Made by a program: the position numbers and the translations under genes | Source: Flavobacteriaceae bacterium | GTDB taxonomy: Bacteria > Bacteroidota > Bacteroidia > Flavobacteriales > Flavobacteriaceae | DNA: 64,000 bases | Assembly (NCBI GenBank): GCA_014075215.1 | Contig: CP046177.1 | Span: 1,543,501-1,607,500 of the forward strand | Reading direction: 5' to 3' | Part shown: piece by piece, positions 16,912 through 26,018 of the stretch | How the letters are laid out: every line of letters starts with the position of its first letter | How positions within the stretch are numbered: the first letter of the stretch is position 1 | The notes under the pieces: model-generated | The model's input: only the letters and a program-made list of their open reading frames with translations | Database searches by the model: none | What the model was told of the DNA's origin: nothing

Positions 16912-19086
16912 TCAAATTCGAAATTCAGTCCAAAATTCGCTATAAAAGTTCTTTGATTCCATAAGTTTTTTGTGACTCCCAAAGTCAGTTATAATTCCGT
17001 TTTCCAAAACATAAATTCTGTCAGCAATTTTCGGCAAAGAATGTAATCTGTGAGAAATGAAAATTATTGTCAATTCAGATTTTAACTTATTCAGCAAGTC
17101 CAAAACAAACTGCTCCGTTTTTCTGTCCATTGCAGAGGTGAATTCATCCAATAACAAAACCTTTGGCTTTTTGTATAAAGCACGCATTAAGGCAATCACT
17201 TGTTTTTGTCCGCCTGATAGATTAATACCTTCCTCTCCAAGAATGGTGGTGTAACCTTGTGGTAAAGAGTTTATAAAAGTTTCAAAACTGTAATCTTGAC
17301 AAAACTTAATAATGTTTTCTGGTTTATCTTCTTGACCTAAAAGAATATTTGTAATAACATTTCCTCCAAAAATGGTAACATCTTGTGGTACAACACCTAA
17401 AATATTTCGCCAACTTATTGTATCTAGTTCAGTAAGTTTATTTTGGCTATTGACAATTATTGTTCCAATTTCAAAGATATAGAATTTTTGCAGGATTTGA
17501 CCTAATGTACTTTTTCCGCTACCGCTTTCACCAACAATAGCAATGCACTCATTTTTTACGACCTTAATATTAATGTCTTTTAATAATTGACTTCTACCAG
17601 CAAAACGAAAAGATATATTTTTAATTTCAAGCGAATTGAATTCTGAAATTTCAATATTCCCTTTTTGTTCCTTTTTAATTGAAGCAAACTCATACATTCT
17701 ATTAAAAGCGATTTTAGCTTCGTTTATAGGTATGGTTATTAATGCAAGACTAGCTACAGATGGTAACAAACTGCCTGCAATACCTAGAATCGCCATAAGT
17801 TCGCCTAACAACATAGTCTCATTATAGACTTGAATAGATGTGTAAATTAATATTCCCATTAAAAACAACACATTAAATACCCCTGAAAATACAGATAAAC
17901 GAACATTTATTTTGCCAAGATTAAAGGCTTTTTCTTGGAAATTCCCATAAATAAGTTGATTTATTTTTTGAAATATAGATTGCCTATTATTATTTTTAAT
18001 GGCTGCAATACCTTGCATAGATGTAATATAATTACTCTCGCTAAAAGCATAACCTTGCATTACTTCTTTCTGAGCACTAATAATCCGTTTATTAAAGCTA
18101 TAAATTAGAAAAAAGTAAAAGGGTAAGCTGACAAATGCAATTAAGCCAGTTTGCCAAGAATAGTAAAATAAAAGACCTAAAGACACAATTGTAACTAATG
18201 CATTAATAACCACATTTCCAACAACTATTTTAATAACACGTTGAACACGTTGTGTATCATTTAATCGTGCTACTAATTCACCTATTTTTCGTGTATCAAA
18301 AAAAGGTTTAGGTAGATGTAATAACGAAGTGTAAAAACTATCTATAATACGGTTATTAAAATTTTTGGTTTGACGGATTAAAAAATAATCTCGTAAGGCT
18401 GTAAATAACACATTAACCAATAATAGAAAAGCAACTAATATTATTCCTGTAATAAGTTTATTAAAATCTTTTGAGGGCAATATATCATCAATTAGTTTTT
18501 GTGAAAATATCGCCATTGCCATACTTAAAATAGCTATTCCTAAACCTAATAAAATACTAAAATTAATTAATCTATAATCTTCTTTTAGAAGTTTTAAAAA
18601 CCACTCTTTTTTATCTTTTGCTTTCGTCTCTGCCTTTACAAAGTTGTTATTAGGCGTAATTGTTAAGCAGGTTTTTGATTTCCAAATATTCTCTAATTCT
18701 TCTTTTGTGTAGGTAGTAATCCCTTTTGCGGGGTCGCCAATAGTAAATTTATCATCTCTATAGCCATAGCAAATTACATAATGCTGTAAATGGTTTTCAA
18801 TAACAACGTGTAATATTAATGGTTCTTTATGGTCTATTATTGCTTGTATATCAGCTTCGTTACCTTGTGATGTGAATCCTAATTGATTTGCAGCTTGATA
18901 TAAGCCTAAAAGTGTTGTGCCTTGTTTCGTTGTACCGCTTAATTCTCTTAATTTTTCTAAAGAGTTATTACCTTCGTAATATTGTATCAAAGATAACAAA
19001 CACGCTACACCACAATCGCTTTGTTCATGTTGTAATATAAAAGTTTGTTGTAACTTTTTTTCAGATAGTTGTAATGGTTTACGCAT
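16912..19086 (-). CDS. C39-peptidase bacteriocin ABC exporter (intact)
   Basis: 724 residues. The N-terminal C39 peptidase has Cys25 in EQSDCGVACL, His in HYVICYGY and Asp in GDPAKG, and should cut Gly-Gly leaders. About six transmembrane helices follow, then an ABC ATPase with Walker A GESGSGKST, signature LSGGQKQ, Walker B VLLLDEFTSAMD and H-loop ISHRLHS. It functions as a dimer in the inner membrane. It is the last gene of bacteriocin locus 2 and the probable exporter for the precursor at 22379-22588, and perhaps for precursor 1. Confidence 0.93.
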   Translation of the reverse strand: MRKPLQLSEKKLQQTFILQHEQSDCGVACLLSLIQYYEGNNSLEKLRELSGTTKQGTTLLGLYQAANQLGFTSQGNEADIQAIIDHKEPLILHVVIENHLQHYVICYGYRDDKFTIGDPAKGITTYTKEELENIWKSKTCLTITPNNNFVKAETKAKDKKEWFLKLLKEDYRLINFSILLGLGIAILSMAMAIFSQKLIDDILPSKDFNKLITGIILVAFLLLVNVLFTALRDYFLIRQTKNFNNRIIDSFYTSLLHLPKPFFDTRKIGELVARLNDTQRVQRVIKIVVGNVVINALVTIVSLGLLFYYSWQTGLIAFVSLPFYFFLIYSFNKRIISAQKEVMQGYAFSESNYITSMQGIAAIKNNNRQSIFQKINQLIYGNFQEKAFNLGKINVRLSVFSGVFNVLFLMGILIYTSIQVYNETMLLGELMAILGIAGSLLPSVASLALITIPINEAKIAFNRMYEFASIKKEQKGNIEISEFNSLEIKNISFRFAGRSQLLKDINIKVVKNECIAIVGESGSGKSTLGQILQKFYIFEIGTIIVNSQNKLTELDTISWRNILGVVPQDVTIFGGNVITNILLGQEDKPENIIKFCQDYSFETFINSLPQGYTTILGEEGINLSGGQKQVIALMRALYKKPKVLLLDEFTSAMDRKTEQFVLDLLNKLKSELTIIFISHRLHSLPKIADRIYVLENGIITDFGSHKKLMESKNFYSEFWTEFRI

Positions 19087-19099
19087 TTACTTTTAAAAT

Positions 19100-19615
19100 C
19101 TATTTATTAACAATTCTTAATATTCCTATGGCATTTAGTTGTCCTTTATGTGTTTTAATTAGGTTTTGTTCTTTGTCATAGATTAGGGTAAAAGGAATTG
19201 AATTTGCATTAAATAGTTTTGAGAAACTATCTTCATTGTCATTTAAAAAAATGATATTTTCTTTGTTGTTGAGGTTGTATTGCCCTGAAAACATTTTAAT
19301 TTTATCAGCAGGTTCAGTTGATATGAAAATTAACTGAATATCTTTAAATTTATCTATACTATCAGCAATGCTTTGGGCTTCGTATTGGCAATAATCACAT
19401 TCACTATTAAAATATAAAAATACTGTTGACAAATTAGGATTTAAATTGTTGTTAGCAAAAATTGTATTATTTAATGTTGCATAACTAAAATCAGGAATAG
19501 TTTTAATACTATTAGTAACAGCATTTTTTTCTTGTGATTTAGAGACAACGTTATACCCCAAATATGATAGTAAGATAAATAATAATACTATAAAAAGCGT
19601 TTTTCTTTTACTCAT
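19100..19615 (-). CDS. Membrane-anchored thioredoxin-like protein of bacteriocin locus 2
   Basis: 171 residues. An N-terminal hydrophobic anchor (about 5-22) precedes a thioredoxin-like domain with CDYC in NSECDYCQYEA and a cis-Pro candidate in NSIPFTLIYD. It ends 13 bases before the exporter start. It is paralogous to 2409-2936. Confidence 0.82.
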   Translation of the reverse strand: MSKRKTLFIVLLFILLSYLGYNVVSKSQEKNAVTNSIKTIPDFSYATLNNTIFANNNLNPNLSTVFLYFNSECDYCQYEAQSIADSIDKFKDIQLIFISTEPADKIKMFSGQYNLNNKENIIFLNDNEDSFSKLFNANSIPFTLIYDKEQNLIKTHKGQLNAIGILRIVNK

Positions 19616-19618
19616 AGA

Positions 19619-20242
19619 TTAACTCATATTTAAAGTGAAAAACATTATACCAACAATCCAAATAAGTAAAGCTACGCCATAACTGCTCACAACAATAGAC
19701 AGACCTTTATTTGTTGTGATTTTTAATTCTTTACCTAGAAAATATGACAGTATAAACCAATAAGCTAATTCAAATAAATTTAATGTTTGAAATAGATATA
19801 TAAACCAAATTTGTAAGCTCTCATAACCAACAATATTTAATGCTGATAATGGGTAAAAATACTGTAAATCTTCTAACGTATAATTTTGTTTAAATATATA
19901 GAACCAACCTGTTTTAAATATAATTACCAATAAGAAAACAAACTCTGCTTGTGTAACTATATAAAAAAGGCTCTTGTATTTTGCTTCTTTATTAAAGAAA
20001 AAACAACCTGCATCTAATATAGCAGCTATTATGGATATTTTAATTAATAAAAGTATTGGAATTAAAGTGTACCCTATCCATTGCCACTTTTTATTAAAAT
20101 TTAAAATCTTATTTAATTGTTCAGAAGTAAGTTGTTCAGCTAAAGAATTTGCTACTAAACCATCTGTATTTAATAATTCTTTAGAAAGAATTGTTAAAAC
20201 AAAAGTCAATAAGATTAATAATAAAAATCTATAGTTTCTCAT
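19619..20242 (-). CDS. Polytopic membrane protein of bacteriocin export locus 2
   Basis: 207 residues with about five hydrophobic segments. It is strongly similar to 2941-3567, with shared LLNTDGL and DLQYFYPLSALNIVG. The preserved order membrane protein, thioredoxin-like protein, C39 exporter in both loci suggests a functional unit. No named family is recognised. Confidence 0.75.
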   Translation of the reverse strand: MRNYRFLLLILLTFVLTILSKELLNTDGLVANSLAEQLTSEQLNKILNFNKKWQWIGYTLIPILLLIKISIIAAILDAGCFFFNKEAKYKSLFYIVTQAEFVFLLVIIFKTGWFYIFKQNYTLEDLQYFYPLSALNIVGYESLQIWFIYLFQTLNLFELAYWFILSYFLGKELKITTNKGLSIVVSSYGVALLIWIVGIMFFTLNMS

Positions 20243-20257
20243 AATAATATTTACACA

Positions 20258-20584
20258 TTAACTTAAAGTATTTTTCAACTCTTTCATTAATCGGTTCACA
20301 TTTTTTACATTTCTATTAAAGTTTACACCAGAATCAAGTAAGTCTTTTGAGAAAATTAAAACTTCTACCTTATTATCTGTTGCCAGTTCTTTTAAATCAA
20401 ATACCATAAGCTCTCCTGCAGGTGCTAACCATTTTTGTTCTACTCGTGCAATTATGATACCTTTTTCTTTATTTTTATATTGAATAGGGTAAAATAATTT
20501 TTTTAATAGTTTTTGTATTTCATCAAAGGTGTCGTTAATAGCTGCACTAACGATAATACTACTTGAATATTTTACTACTCCCAT
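20258..20584 (-). CDS. Hypothetical protein of bacteriocin locus 2
   Basis: 108 residues, soluble, with a predicted alternating beta/alpha pattern (SSSIIVSAAINDTFDEIQKLLKKL and so on). No family is recognised. It lies 4 bases after the ABC ATPase gene and before the membrane protein, and has no counterpart in locus 1. Confidence 0.65.
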   Translation of the reverse strand: MGVVKYSSSIIVSAAINDTFDEIQKLLKKLFYPIQYKNKEKGIIIARVEQKWLAPAGELMVFDLKELATDNKVEVLIFSKDLLDSGVNFNRNVKNVNRLMKELKNTLS

Positions 20585-20588
20585 TTTT

Positions 20589-21323
20589 TTAATTTAACCA
20601 TTTTAATTGATTTTCATATTTTTTACCAATCATCTTGTCTTTAAAAAGTTGTTTTATTTCTTCATTTGATTCAAAATCAGATTTCATTATTGTTTCAATA
20701 ATATTACCTTCATCAAGAATTAAAAATTTATCACAAATATCAATTACTAAATCTAAATGATGTGAAGTTATTAATAATGTTTTTTTTCCTTTTAAGGATA
20801 AGATTATATCTTTTAATTTATTGGATGTATTAAAATCTAAATTAACAAAAGGCTCATCATAAACAAGCACATTTGGATTATGAATTAATGAAGCAGCTAT
20901 ACTTACTTTCATTTTGTTTCCAGACGATAATTTTTCAATCGATTTGTTTATATTATCAATTCCCATTAAAGCAGTAATTTCTTCAATTCTTTTTCTAATA
21001 TCTTTATCATAAATGTTTTGAAATTTAGCAAAAAAATGTAAATATTCGATTGTATTAAATTCTCTAATAAAATAATGTTCACTCAAAATTATACCCAATC
21101 TGTTTTTATAAGAGTGGTCGTTATGGGTTATTTTCTTTTTATCAAAATATACTTCTCCTTCATCTAAAGAAATTAAATTACATAAAGCATTAATTATGGT
21201 AGTCTTTCCCGAACCATTGTTGCCAACTATTCCTACAAATTCATTCTCATTTATCTTAAACGAAGTATTATTGAGAGCTGTAATAGACTTATATTTTTTT
21301 GTAACGTTATTAAAATGAATCAT
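20589..21323 (-). CDS. ABC transporter ATP-binding protein, candidate self-protection
   Basis: 244 residues. Walker A GNNGSGKTT, signature LSSGNKMK, Walker B VLVYDEPF and H-loop TSHHLD are all present. It overlaps the upstream membrane subunit by 14 bases. Together with 21310-22322 it forms an export-type ABC transporter resembling lantibiotic immunity transporters. It is present only in locus 2, where the small two-helix protein of locus 1 is missing, which suggests an immunity role (inference). Confidence 0.85.
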   Translation of the reverse strand: MIHFNNVTKKYKSITALNNTSFKINENEFVGIVGNNGSGKTTIINALCNLISLDEGEVYFDKKKITHNDHSYKNRLGIILSEHYFIREFNTIEYLHFFAKFQNIYDKDIRKRIEEITALMGIDNINKSIEKLSSGNKMKVSIAASLIHNPNVLVYDEPFVNLDFNTSNKLKDIILSLKGKKTLLITSHHLDLVIDICDKFLILDEGNIIETIMKSDFESNEEIKQLFKDKMIGKKYENQLKWLN

Positions 21324-21672
21324 GTATAAAAAGTTTTAATAAAAATGAGGCAATAGTAATAATCAAAGCGAACACAAATAATACAAATGTTAATATATTC
21401 TTTTTAATGAAAAAGGTATATTTTGTAATTCCCAAAAGCAAAAAAAAGTTCTTATACATTTTATGGCTAATAGTACTACTGTTGATAGTAAGTAGAATAA
21501 TAGATATGGTAAATAAAAAGAAATGAATATAATATCCATATTCATTGGATATTAAAAATAATGAAATCACACTAAAAAATTCAGTAATAAAGAAAATCTT
21601 AATAATTCCTTTTTTCAAATAGAGCTTTAATAAAAAAACATAAAAAGTCATATTTGTTATCATATACGCCAA
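21310..21672 (-). CDS. ABC transporter membrane component (small)
   Basis: 120 residues with about four hydrophobic segments and little soluble sequence. It overlaps both neighbours (the ATPase by 14 bases, the upstream membrane gene by 13), which indicates tight coupling. It probably forms the membrane domain with 21660-22322. The family is not recognised. Confidence 0.65.
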   Translation of the reverse strand: MAYMITNMTFYVFLLKLYLKKGIIKIFFITEFFSVISLFLISNEYGYYIHFFLFTISIILLTINSSTISHKMYKNFFLLLGITKYTFFIKKNILTFVLFVFALIITIASFLLKLFIHDSF

Positions 21673-22322
21673 TTTTTAGAAATTCTTTTAAAAGAAACAT
21701 AAAAAAAAGAAAGTAAAACTAAAAACATTATTAAAGAAATATAATTTGCTTTTCCCTCTAACAGAAAAACAACTAATGAGGTAAAAGGGTAATAAGTATA
21801 AAAAGTGAGGTTCAAAAATTGATTTGATAAAAGAGGGAATAATAAAATCATACTAAGCATATAAATTGCAGTATGAACACTCTTTTTACTTTCGTATAAA
21901 TACTTTAAAATAACACAAATAAATACAATTATAAATGAATATAAGAAATAGACAATCACAAAGGTTGCTATTTTATAAATTGGAAGCTCATATAAGTAAT
22001 AAATTAGACTAATAATAGAAACTATATTTAACAAATAAAAACTTAATTTAGAGATAATAAACCTAAAATCTGAATAAATATATATGTTAGGTTTAATAGG
22101 TAACACCCAAAAAGATTTTGATTCTCTGAAAGGGTAATTTTTTTTTCTTGAAAAAAAAATCATACAATACATTGAAATAATTGCCAAATGCCCTGAAAAG
22201 AGAATATAAAAATAATCATTATACTCTAGCCTCCTTAAATCCGCAAAAGCATTAATTAAATTAAACAACAGAGCAATTGCTATTAGTATATACTCAATAT
22301 TTTTATATTTTTTATAATTCAT
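21660..22322 (-). CDS. ABC transporter membrane component (large)
   Basis: About 220 residues with six or so transmembrane segments. I prefer the ATG at 22320-22322 (MNYKKYKNIEY) to the GTG at 22340, because the GTG lies inside the terminator stem after the peptide gene. Context indicates a permease subunit for the ATPase at 20589-21323. Confidence 0.65.
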   Translation of the reverse strand: MNYKKYKNIEYILIAIALLFNLINAFADLRRLEYNDYFYILFSGHLAIISMYCMIFFSRKKNYPFRESKSFWVLPIKPNIYIYSDFRFIISKLSFYLLNIVSIISLIYYLYELPIYKIATFVIVYFLYSFIIVFICVILKYLYESKKSVHTAIYMLSMILLFPLLSNQFLNLTFYTYYPFTSLVVFLLEGKANYISLIMFLVLLSFFYVSFKRISKNWRI

Positions 22323-22336
22323 TTTTTTGTGTAAAA

Positions 22337-22367
22337 ACACCTCTGTAATTATTGTTTACAGAGGTGT
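22337..22367 (-). terminator. Strong stem-loop after bacteriocin precursor 2
   Basis: A perfect 12-bp stem, ACACCTCTGTAA with TTACAGAGGTGT, has a 7-base loop and is followed on the minus strand by T-rich sequence. It lies 11 bases after the precursor stop and before the transporter genes. It probably ends most transcripts after the peptide, giving more peptide than transporter message. Confidence 0.8.
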
Positions 22368-22378
22368 AGTTTGAAAAA

Positions 22379-22588
22379 TTACTCAGAACAAGCGTTAACA
22401 ATACTTGCTACTGCAATTGCTTTAGCTGTAAAAGCAATTGCAAGTGCTGCCCAGCCAATTGGCCCTGATGCTGCAGCAACAATTAAGCCTGCGGTAGAGA
22501 GCATATAACCAGCACTACCCAAAGCAGCACCTGTTGCACAATCTCCTCCTTGAAACTTTTCCATTTGATTTAAATCTAATGTTTTCAT
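22379..22588 (-). CDS. Double-glycine leader bacteriocin-like precursor 2
   Basis: 69 residues. The leader MKTLDLNQMEKFQGG is nearly the same as that of precursor 1. The mature part is very hydrophobic and Ala/Gly rich, with Cys early (DCATG) and late (NACSE), so one disulfide or a thioether link is possible. It is the first gene of an eight-gene block containing a C39 exporter. Function as an antibacterial peptide is inferred from leader, exporter and candidate immunity genes. Confidence 0.83.
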   Translation of the reverse strand: MKTLDLNQMEKFQGGDCATGAALGSAGYMLSTAGLIVAAASGPIGWAALAIAFTAKAIAVASIVNACSE

Positions 22589-22729
22589 AAAAAAAATTTA
22601 AGTTATGCCATTCAAATTAATTAAATTTTAGAAATTGTGAATGGCTTTATAGCAATCTCTAAAATGTTTTTATCTATAATGTTTTCTTTTTTTTCTTCAT
22701 TTTTGATAGTTTGAGTGAGCAAGCCTTGT

Positions 22730-22860
22730 TGCCAACGGTGAGTATAAGAATAGTAGCGGATTTTGAAACACTAACTTTTCCGTTAAACACAGACCTTTAT
22801 TATATTTACTCACTTTGGTTTTAGCGATTAAACCGCTATTATTTTTATACAATGTTGTAA
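22730..22860 (-). other. attC5-like recombination site
   Basis: AAC at 22734-22736 and GTT at 22854-22856. Arms GTATAAGAATAGTAGCGG and CCGCTATTATTTTTATAC match attC4. The sequence to its left (TGAGCAAGCCTTGTTGCC) resembles that left of attC1, where the other bacteriocin cassette starts. Confidence 0.8.
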
Positions 22861-22914
22861 GCTGCCTTATTATTCTTTCAAATTGTTTTCCAAAAACAAC
22901 TAAAACCATAATAA

Positions 22915-23784
22915 TTAATCTATCGTATTGGAATAATAGCCAGCCTCATGTTCAAAGAAATTATCGTAATATGAGTTAGCTGTGTTTTCTTCAATTAAAT
23001 ATGTAGGTCTAAGAATAAAATAGTGAAACTCTGGGTATATATATCTATTTAACCAATTAATTGTTTTGTTTTTATCCGACCATTTTATTAATGGTTTCTG
23101 ATAGTAGGTATTAAAAATGGTAAAATCGTTATTTTGGTATTGATGAATAATCTCGTGGCTAACTAATTTAATATCATTTTTAAATTCATTTTCAAAAACA
23201 ATATAACCAGGGTAAGTTGATGCTTCTATATCTATGTTTTCTTTATCATTGATTAATGGGGTATTAAAAATAAATTCACCAGTTCTTAGCGAATTTTGAA
23301 GATTGAAGTCATACCTGAAAAAAGCATCTGCAGTATAAATTAAAGAAACTGGCATAACTTTATAACTGACTGAAAATTTATCTATTGTGTTAAATTCTAT
23401 TCTGTTAAAGCCTATATTAATGTGCCATTTTACCCATAAATCTCTATTCATTGATGCATTCTCTTTGATTGACGTACCAGCTGCATTTACCAATTTTGCA
23501 ACCCAAAAATATTCCCATTTTTCTTGTTGTTGAGCTTCACGCAATATTCTTTTACTTTCAAAAGTAATATAACCACCCAATGCTCCTTGCCAAAGTGATT
23601 TTTTTATAACTTTCCCAAGGGGTTCATTAGGTTTTTTATTAATTATTGCACCAACTGTACTAAATACAGCACTAAAACCAATATTGTAAATTGCAGCTTC
23701 TGTGTCGTTTGACTGCCCTTTTAATGGTAATGAACTAATGATAATAACCAGTAAAGTAATCAATAATGTTTTCTTACTTTTCAT
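22915..23784 (-). CDS. Secreted hypothetical protein with HExxH motif
   Basis: 289 residues with an N-terminal signal peptide (LLITLLVIIISSLPLKGQ). Near residue 210 is HEIIHQYQ, an HExxH zinc-metalloprotease-type motif, with a later Glu/His-rich FFEHEAGYY that could give a third ligand. No family is recognised, and the motif alone does not prove protease activity. It overlaps the acyltransferase gene by 4 bases (ATGA), so the two are coupled. Confidence 0.65.
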   Translation of the reverse strand: MKSKKTLLITLLVIIISSLPLKGQSNDTEAAIYNIGFSAVFSTVGAIINKKPNEPLGKVIKKSLWQGALGGYITFESKRILREAQQQEKWEYFWVAKLVNAAGTSIKENASMNRDLWVKWHINIGFNRIEFNTIDKFSVSYKVMPVSLIYTADAFFRYDFNLQNSLRTGEFIFNTPLINDKENIDIEASTYPGYIVFENEFKNDIKLVSHEIIHQYQNNDFTIFNTYYQKPLIKWSDKNKTINWLNRYIYPEFHYFILRPTYLIEENTANSYYDNFFEHEAGYYSNTID

Positions 23785-25136
23785 ATTCGATTTAGTATTT
23801 GTTGGTAGATTGAATTTTTTGGATTGATATTTATTTTTATGTTTTCTATTTCAGAGTTAAGTATTTTTGTTATTTCTCCTTTTTCATTTAAAATGCAAGA
23901 AGTTCCTTGGTTTGAACATTTTAATATTTGTTTTTGTGTTTCTATTGCACGAAGGCGTACTATGTTAAGATATTGTTTTTTTCCGTAACGAGAGCCGTTC
24001 ATAAATTCCTCACTAGCACACAATATTATAAAGTTGCTATTGGTAGCTAAATTTGCTGTAAAGCTAGAAAATATTGACTCATAACAAACTAAGGGTGTGA
24101 AACCTTCTTGTTTTTTTATTATTTGTGTATAGTCTTGTTTGTTTTTATTGTAGTAGGATTTGACTTTAAATATTTTCTCAATAAAAGTAGGTGTATATTC
24201 CCTCATAGGTACGAATTTTTGTTTTACTCTGAAAACTGTATTCTTTTGCTTTTTTACTACAATGGTATTATAAAGGTTATATTTTGACTTTAGTTCTTGA
24301 CCATAAACAATGATTGATTTAGGGTTTTTGTTGAGATATTTATCAAAATAAAAATTACTTTTTTTTTGTGCGGATGAATAAATATTTGCCGATGATAAAA
24401 AAACTTCAGGGCAGACAATTAATTGTTCAACATTTTGTCCTGTTAATTTACTATACAACCTTTTTGTTTTTACAAAGTTACTTTCATTATTTCTACTTGG
24501 TAAATAAGTGGTAATTTGTACTGGTTGTTCTAATGTTGTCTGTTTGGAACTATACATACAAAGTGATATTACACAAGGTAATATTAAAATGACAACAGGG
24601 ACAATGATTTTCTCTCTTTGTTTAATGTTTTTGCATTTTATTTGAGAGAAAAGCATACCTAAAATTAAAATCCATAAACTCCCTAAATAAACGCCAAATA
24701 CAGAGTACCATTGAACTAAATAGTACACATTTCCCATTGAATTGCCAAGTGTTAGCCATGGCCAAGAAAAACTCCAATGAGTATGTAAAATTTCAAAAAT
24801 TAGCCATAAAACTATGAATACGTAAGGGAAGTACTTTTGTTTTTTGAATACAATTAGATAGGTTAAAAATACGGGGATTTGCATTACTACGGAATTGCCT
24901 AGTATTGCCATTAATCCCTCCCACCACGAGACCTGAAAAAGCCAAAATGTTGTAGATAAATTGAAAAAAAAGTTAAGAACAAAGGTTTGTAATAAAAAGA
25001 CATACCACTTTTTGCAAAATGAAGAATGAATAATATTAATATAGAGAGTAAAAGCTATAATGAACAACAACCCGAAATAATTCCACGAAAAAAAACATAG
25101 AATAACGAAAAGTAGTATTTTGTAAACGAATTTCAT
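23781..25136 (-). CDS. Apolipoprotein N-acyltransferase-like protein
   Basis: 451 residues. N-terminal membrane helices (about 1-190) are followed by a nitrilase-type (carbon-nitrogen hydrolase) domain. The Lnt catalytic triad is visible as Glu in IVCPEVFLS, Lys in KQKFVPMREYTP and Cys in PLVCYESIF. Lnt adds the third acyl chain to lipoproteins in the inner membrane. It lies after a lipoprotein gene and a secreted protein gene, which suggests a dedicated accessory Lnt rather than the housekeeping enzyme. Confidence 0.82.
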   Translation of the reverse strand: MKFVYKILLFVILCFFSWNYFGLLFIIAFTLYINIIHSSFCKKWYVFLLQTFVLNFFFNLSTTFWLFQVSWWEGLMAILGNSVVMQIPVFLTYLIVFKKQKYFPYVFIVLWLIFEILHTHWSFSWPWLTLGNSMGNVYYLVQWYSVFGVYLGSLWILILGMLFSQIKCKNIKQREKIIVPVVILILPCVISLCMYSSKQTTLEQPVQITTYLPSRNNESNFVKTKRLYSKLTGQNVEQLIVCPEVFLSSANIYSSAQKKSNFYFDKYLNKNPKSIIVYGQELKSKYNLYNTIVVKKQKNTVFRVKQKFVPMREYTPTFIEKIFKVKSYYNKNKQDYTQIIKKQEGFTPLVCYESIFSSFTANLATNSNFIILCASEEFMNGSRYGKKQYLNIVRLRAIETQKQILKCSNQGTSCILNEKGEITKILNSEIENIKININPKNSIYQQILNRI

Positions 25137-25146
25137 AAAATAAAAA

Positions 25147-25175
25147 AGGTGCTCTTCTTCTCAGAAATAGCACCT
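25147..25175 (-). terminator. Intrinsic terminator after the lipoprotein gene
   Basis: Stem AGGTGCT (25147-25153) and AGCACCT (25169-25175), followed on the minus strand by a T run. It sits between the lipoprotein stop and the Lnt-like start, so expression of the two probably differs. Confidence 0.75.
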
Positions 25176-25191
25176 CTTTAAATAATTTAGA

Positions 25192-26007
25192 CTATTTTAC
25201 TATTTGTAAGTCTGCTCTAGATACTGTTAAACCTGCCAAAGAATAATCACTACCACTATCATCCGTTGCAATGTTGTAACCTGCTCTACCAACATAAAAA
25301 GTTAACATAGAATTTGAAGGAAATTCGGCTAAATCTTGCGCTGTAATAGTATATGTACCACTATCAGCTAAAGTTACTCCCTTTAAAAGTCTATCTGACT
25401 TTTGAGATACGATGCTTTCTTCTAACTGAGAAAGTGGATTGTACTCTAAGCCAATTACTACACCATTTTCATTTTGACTGTCAAAATTCCATGATATTTG
25501 ACTTCCCACGACAATTTTTCCATTACTAAGTCCAGCAAATTGAGCATTAATTAAATTTGGTATATAAACGCTTTCAATATTACTATCATTTGATGAACTT
25601 GAGTTTCTTGATGCTATTATTTGTTCAGGTGTAACATCAACTGAAAATTGATTTCCAAAAACTGTTGACATGTCTTCTAAGTTTACATTTGAGTAGCTTT
25701 TGTTTGCAGTTTCCGAATACTGATAATTGGTAAAACTAACTGTGTTTTCATCTACTTTTAAAGCTAAAGGCTGTTTATTTCCATTAATACTTGATGATGC
25801 CATAAAAGCTTCGTTTGAAAGAGGTGTTTTAACACTTTGTACAATTACACTTCCATTTGTTTCTGTGTTTAAAAATTCAAAATAATCTTCAAATGAAGCT
25901 ACTTTACTTTCGGTAATTTCTTCTGTTTGAATACTATTATCATCTGAACATGAAGTTATGAACATAGCTAATAAAGCTATTAATGCGATATTTATTTTAT
26001 TTTTCAT
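25192..26007 (-). CDS. Lipoprotein, unknown function
   Basis: 271 residues. The lipoprotein signal ends in the lipobox FITSC followed by SDDNS, so it is expected to be acylated at that Cys. The remainder is Ser/Asn rich and beta-rich, with no recognised domain. It lies upstream of the Lnt-like gene, a plausible special substrate of it. Confidence 0.75.
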   Translation of the reverse strand: MKNKINIALIALLAMFITSCSDDNSIQTEEITESKVASFEDYFEFLNTETNGSVIVQSVKTPLSNEAFMASSSINGNKQPLALKVDENTVSFTNYQYSETANKSYSNVNLEDMSTVFGNQFSVDVTPEQIIASRNSSSSNDSNIESVYIPNLINAQFAGLSNGKIVVGSQISWNFDSQNENGVVIGLEYNPLSQLEESIVSQKSDRLLKGVTLADSGTYTITAQDLAEFPSNSMLTFYVGRAGYNIATDDSGSDYSLAGLTVSRADLQIVK

Positions 26008-26018
26008 TTTACTTGTTT

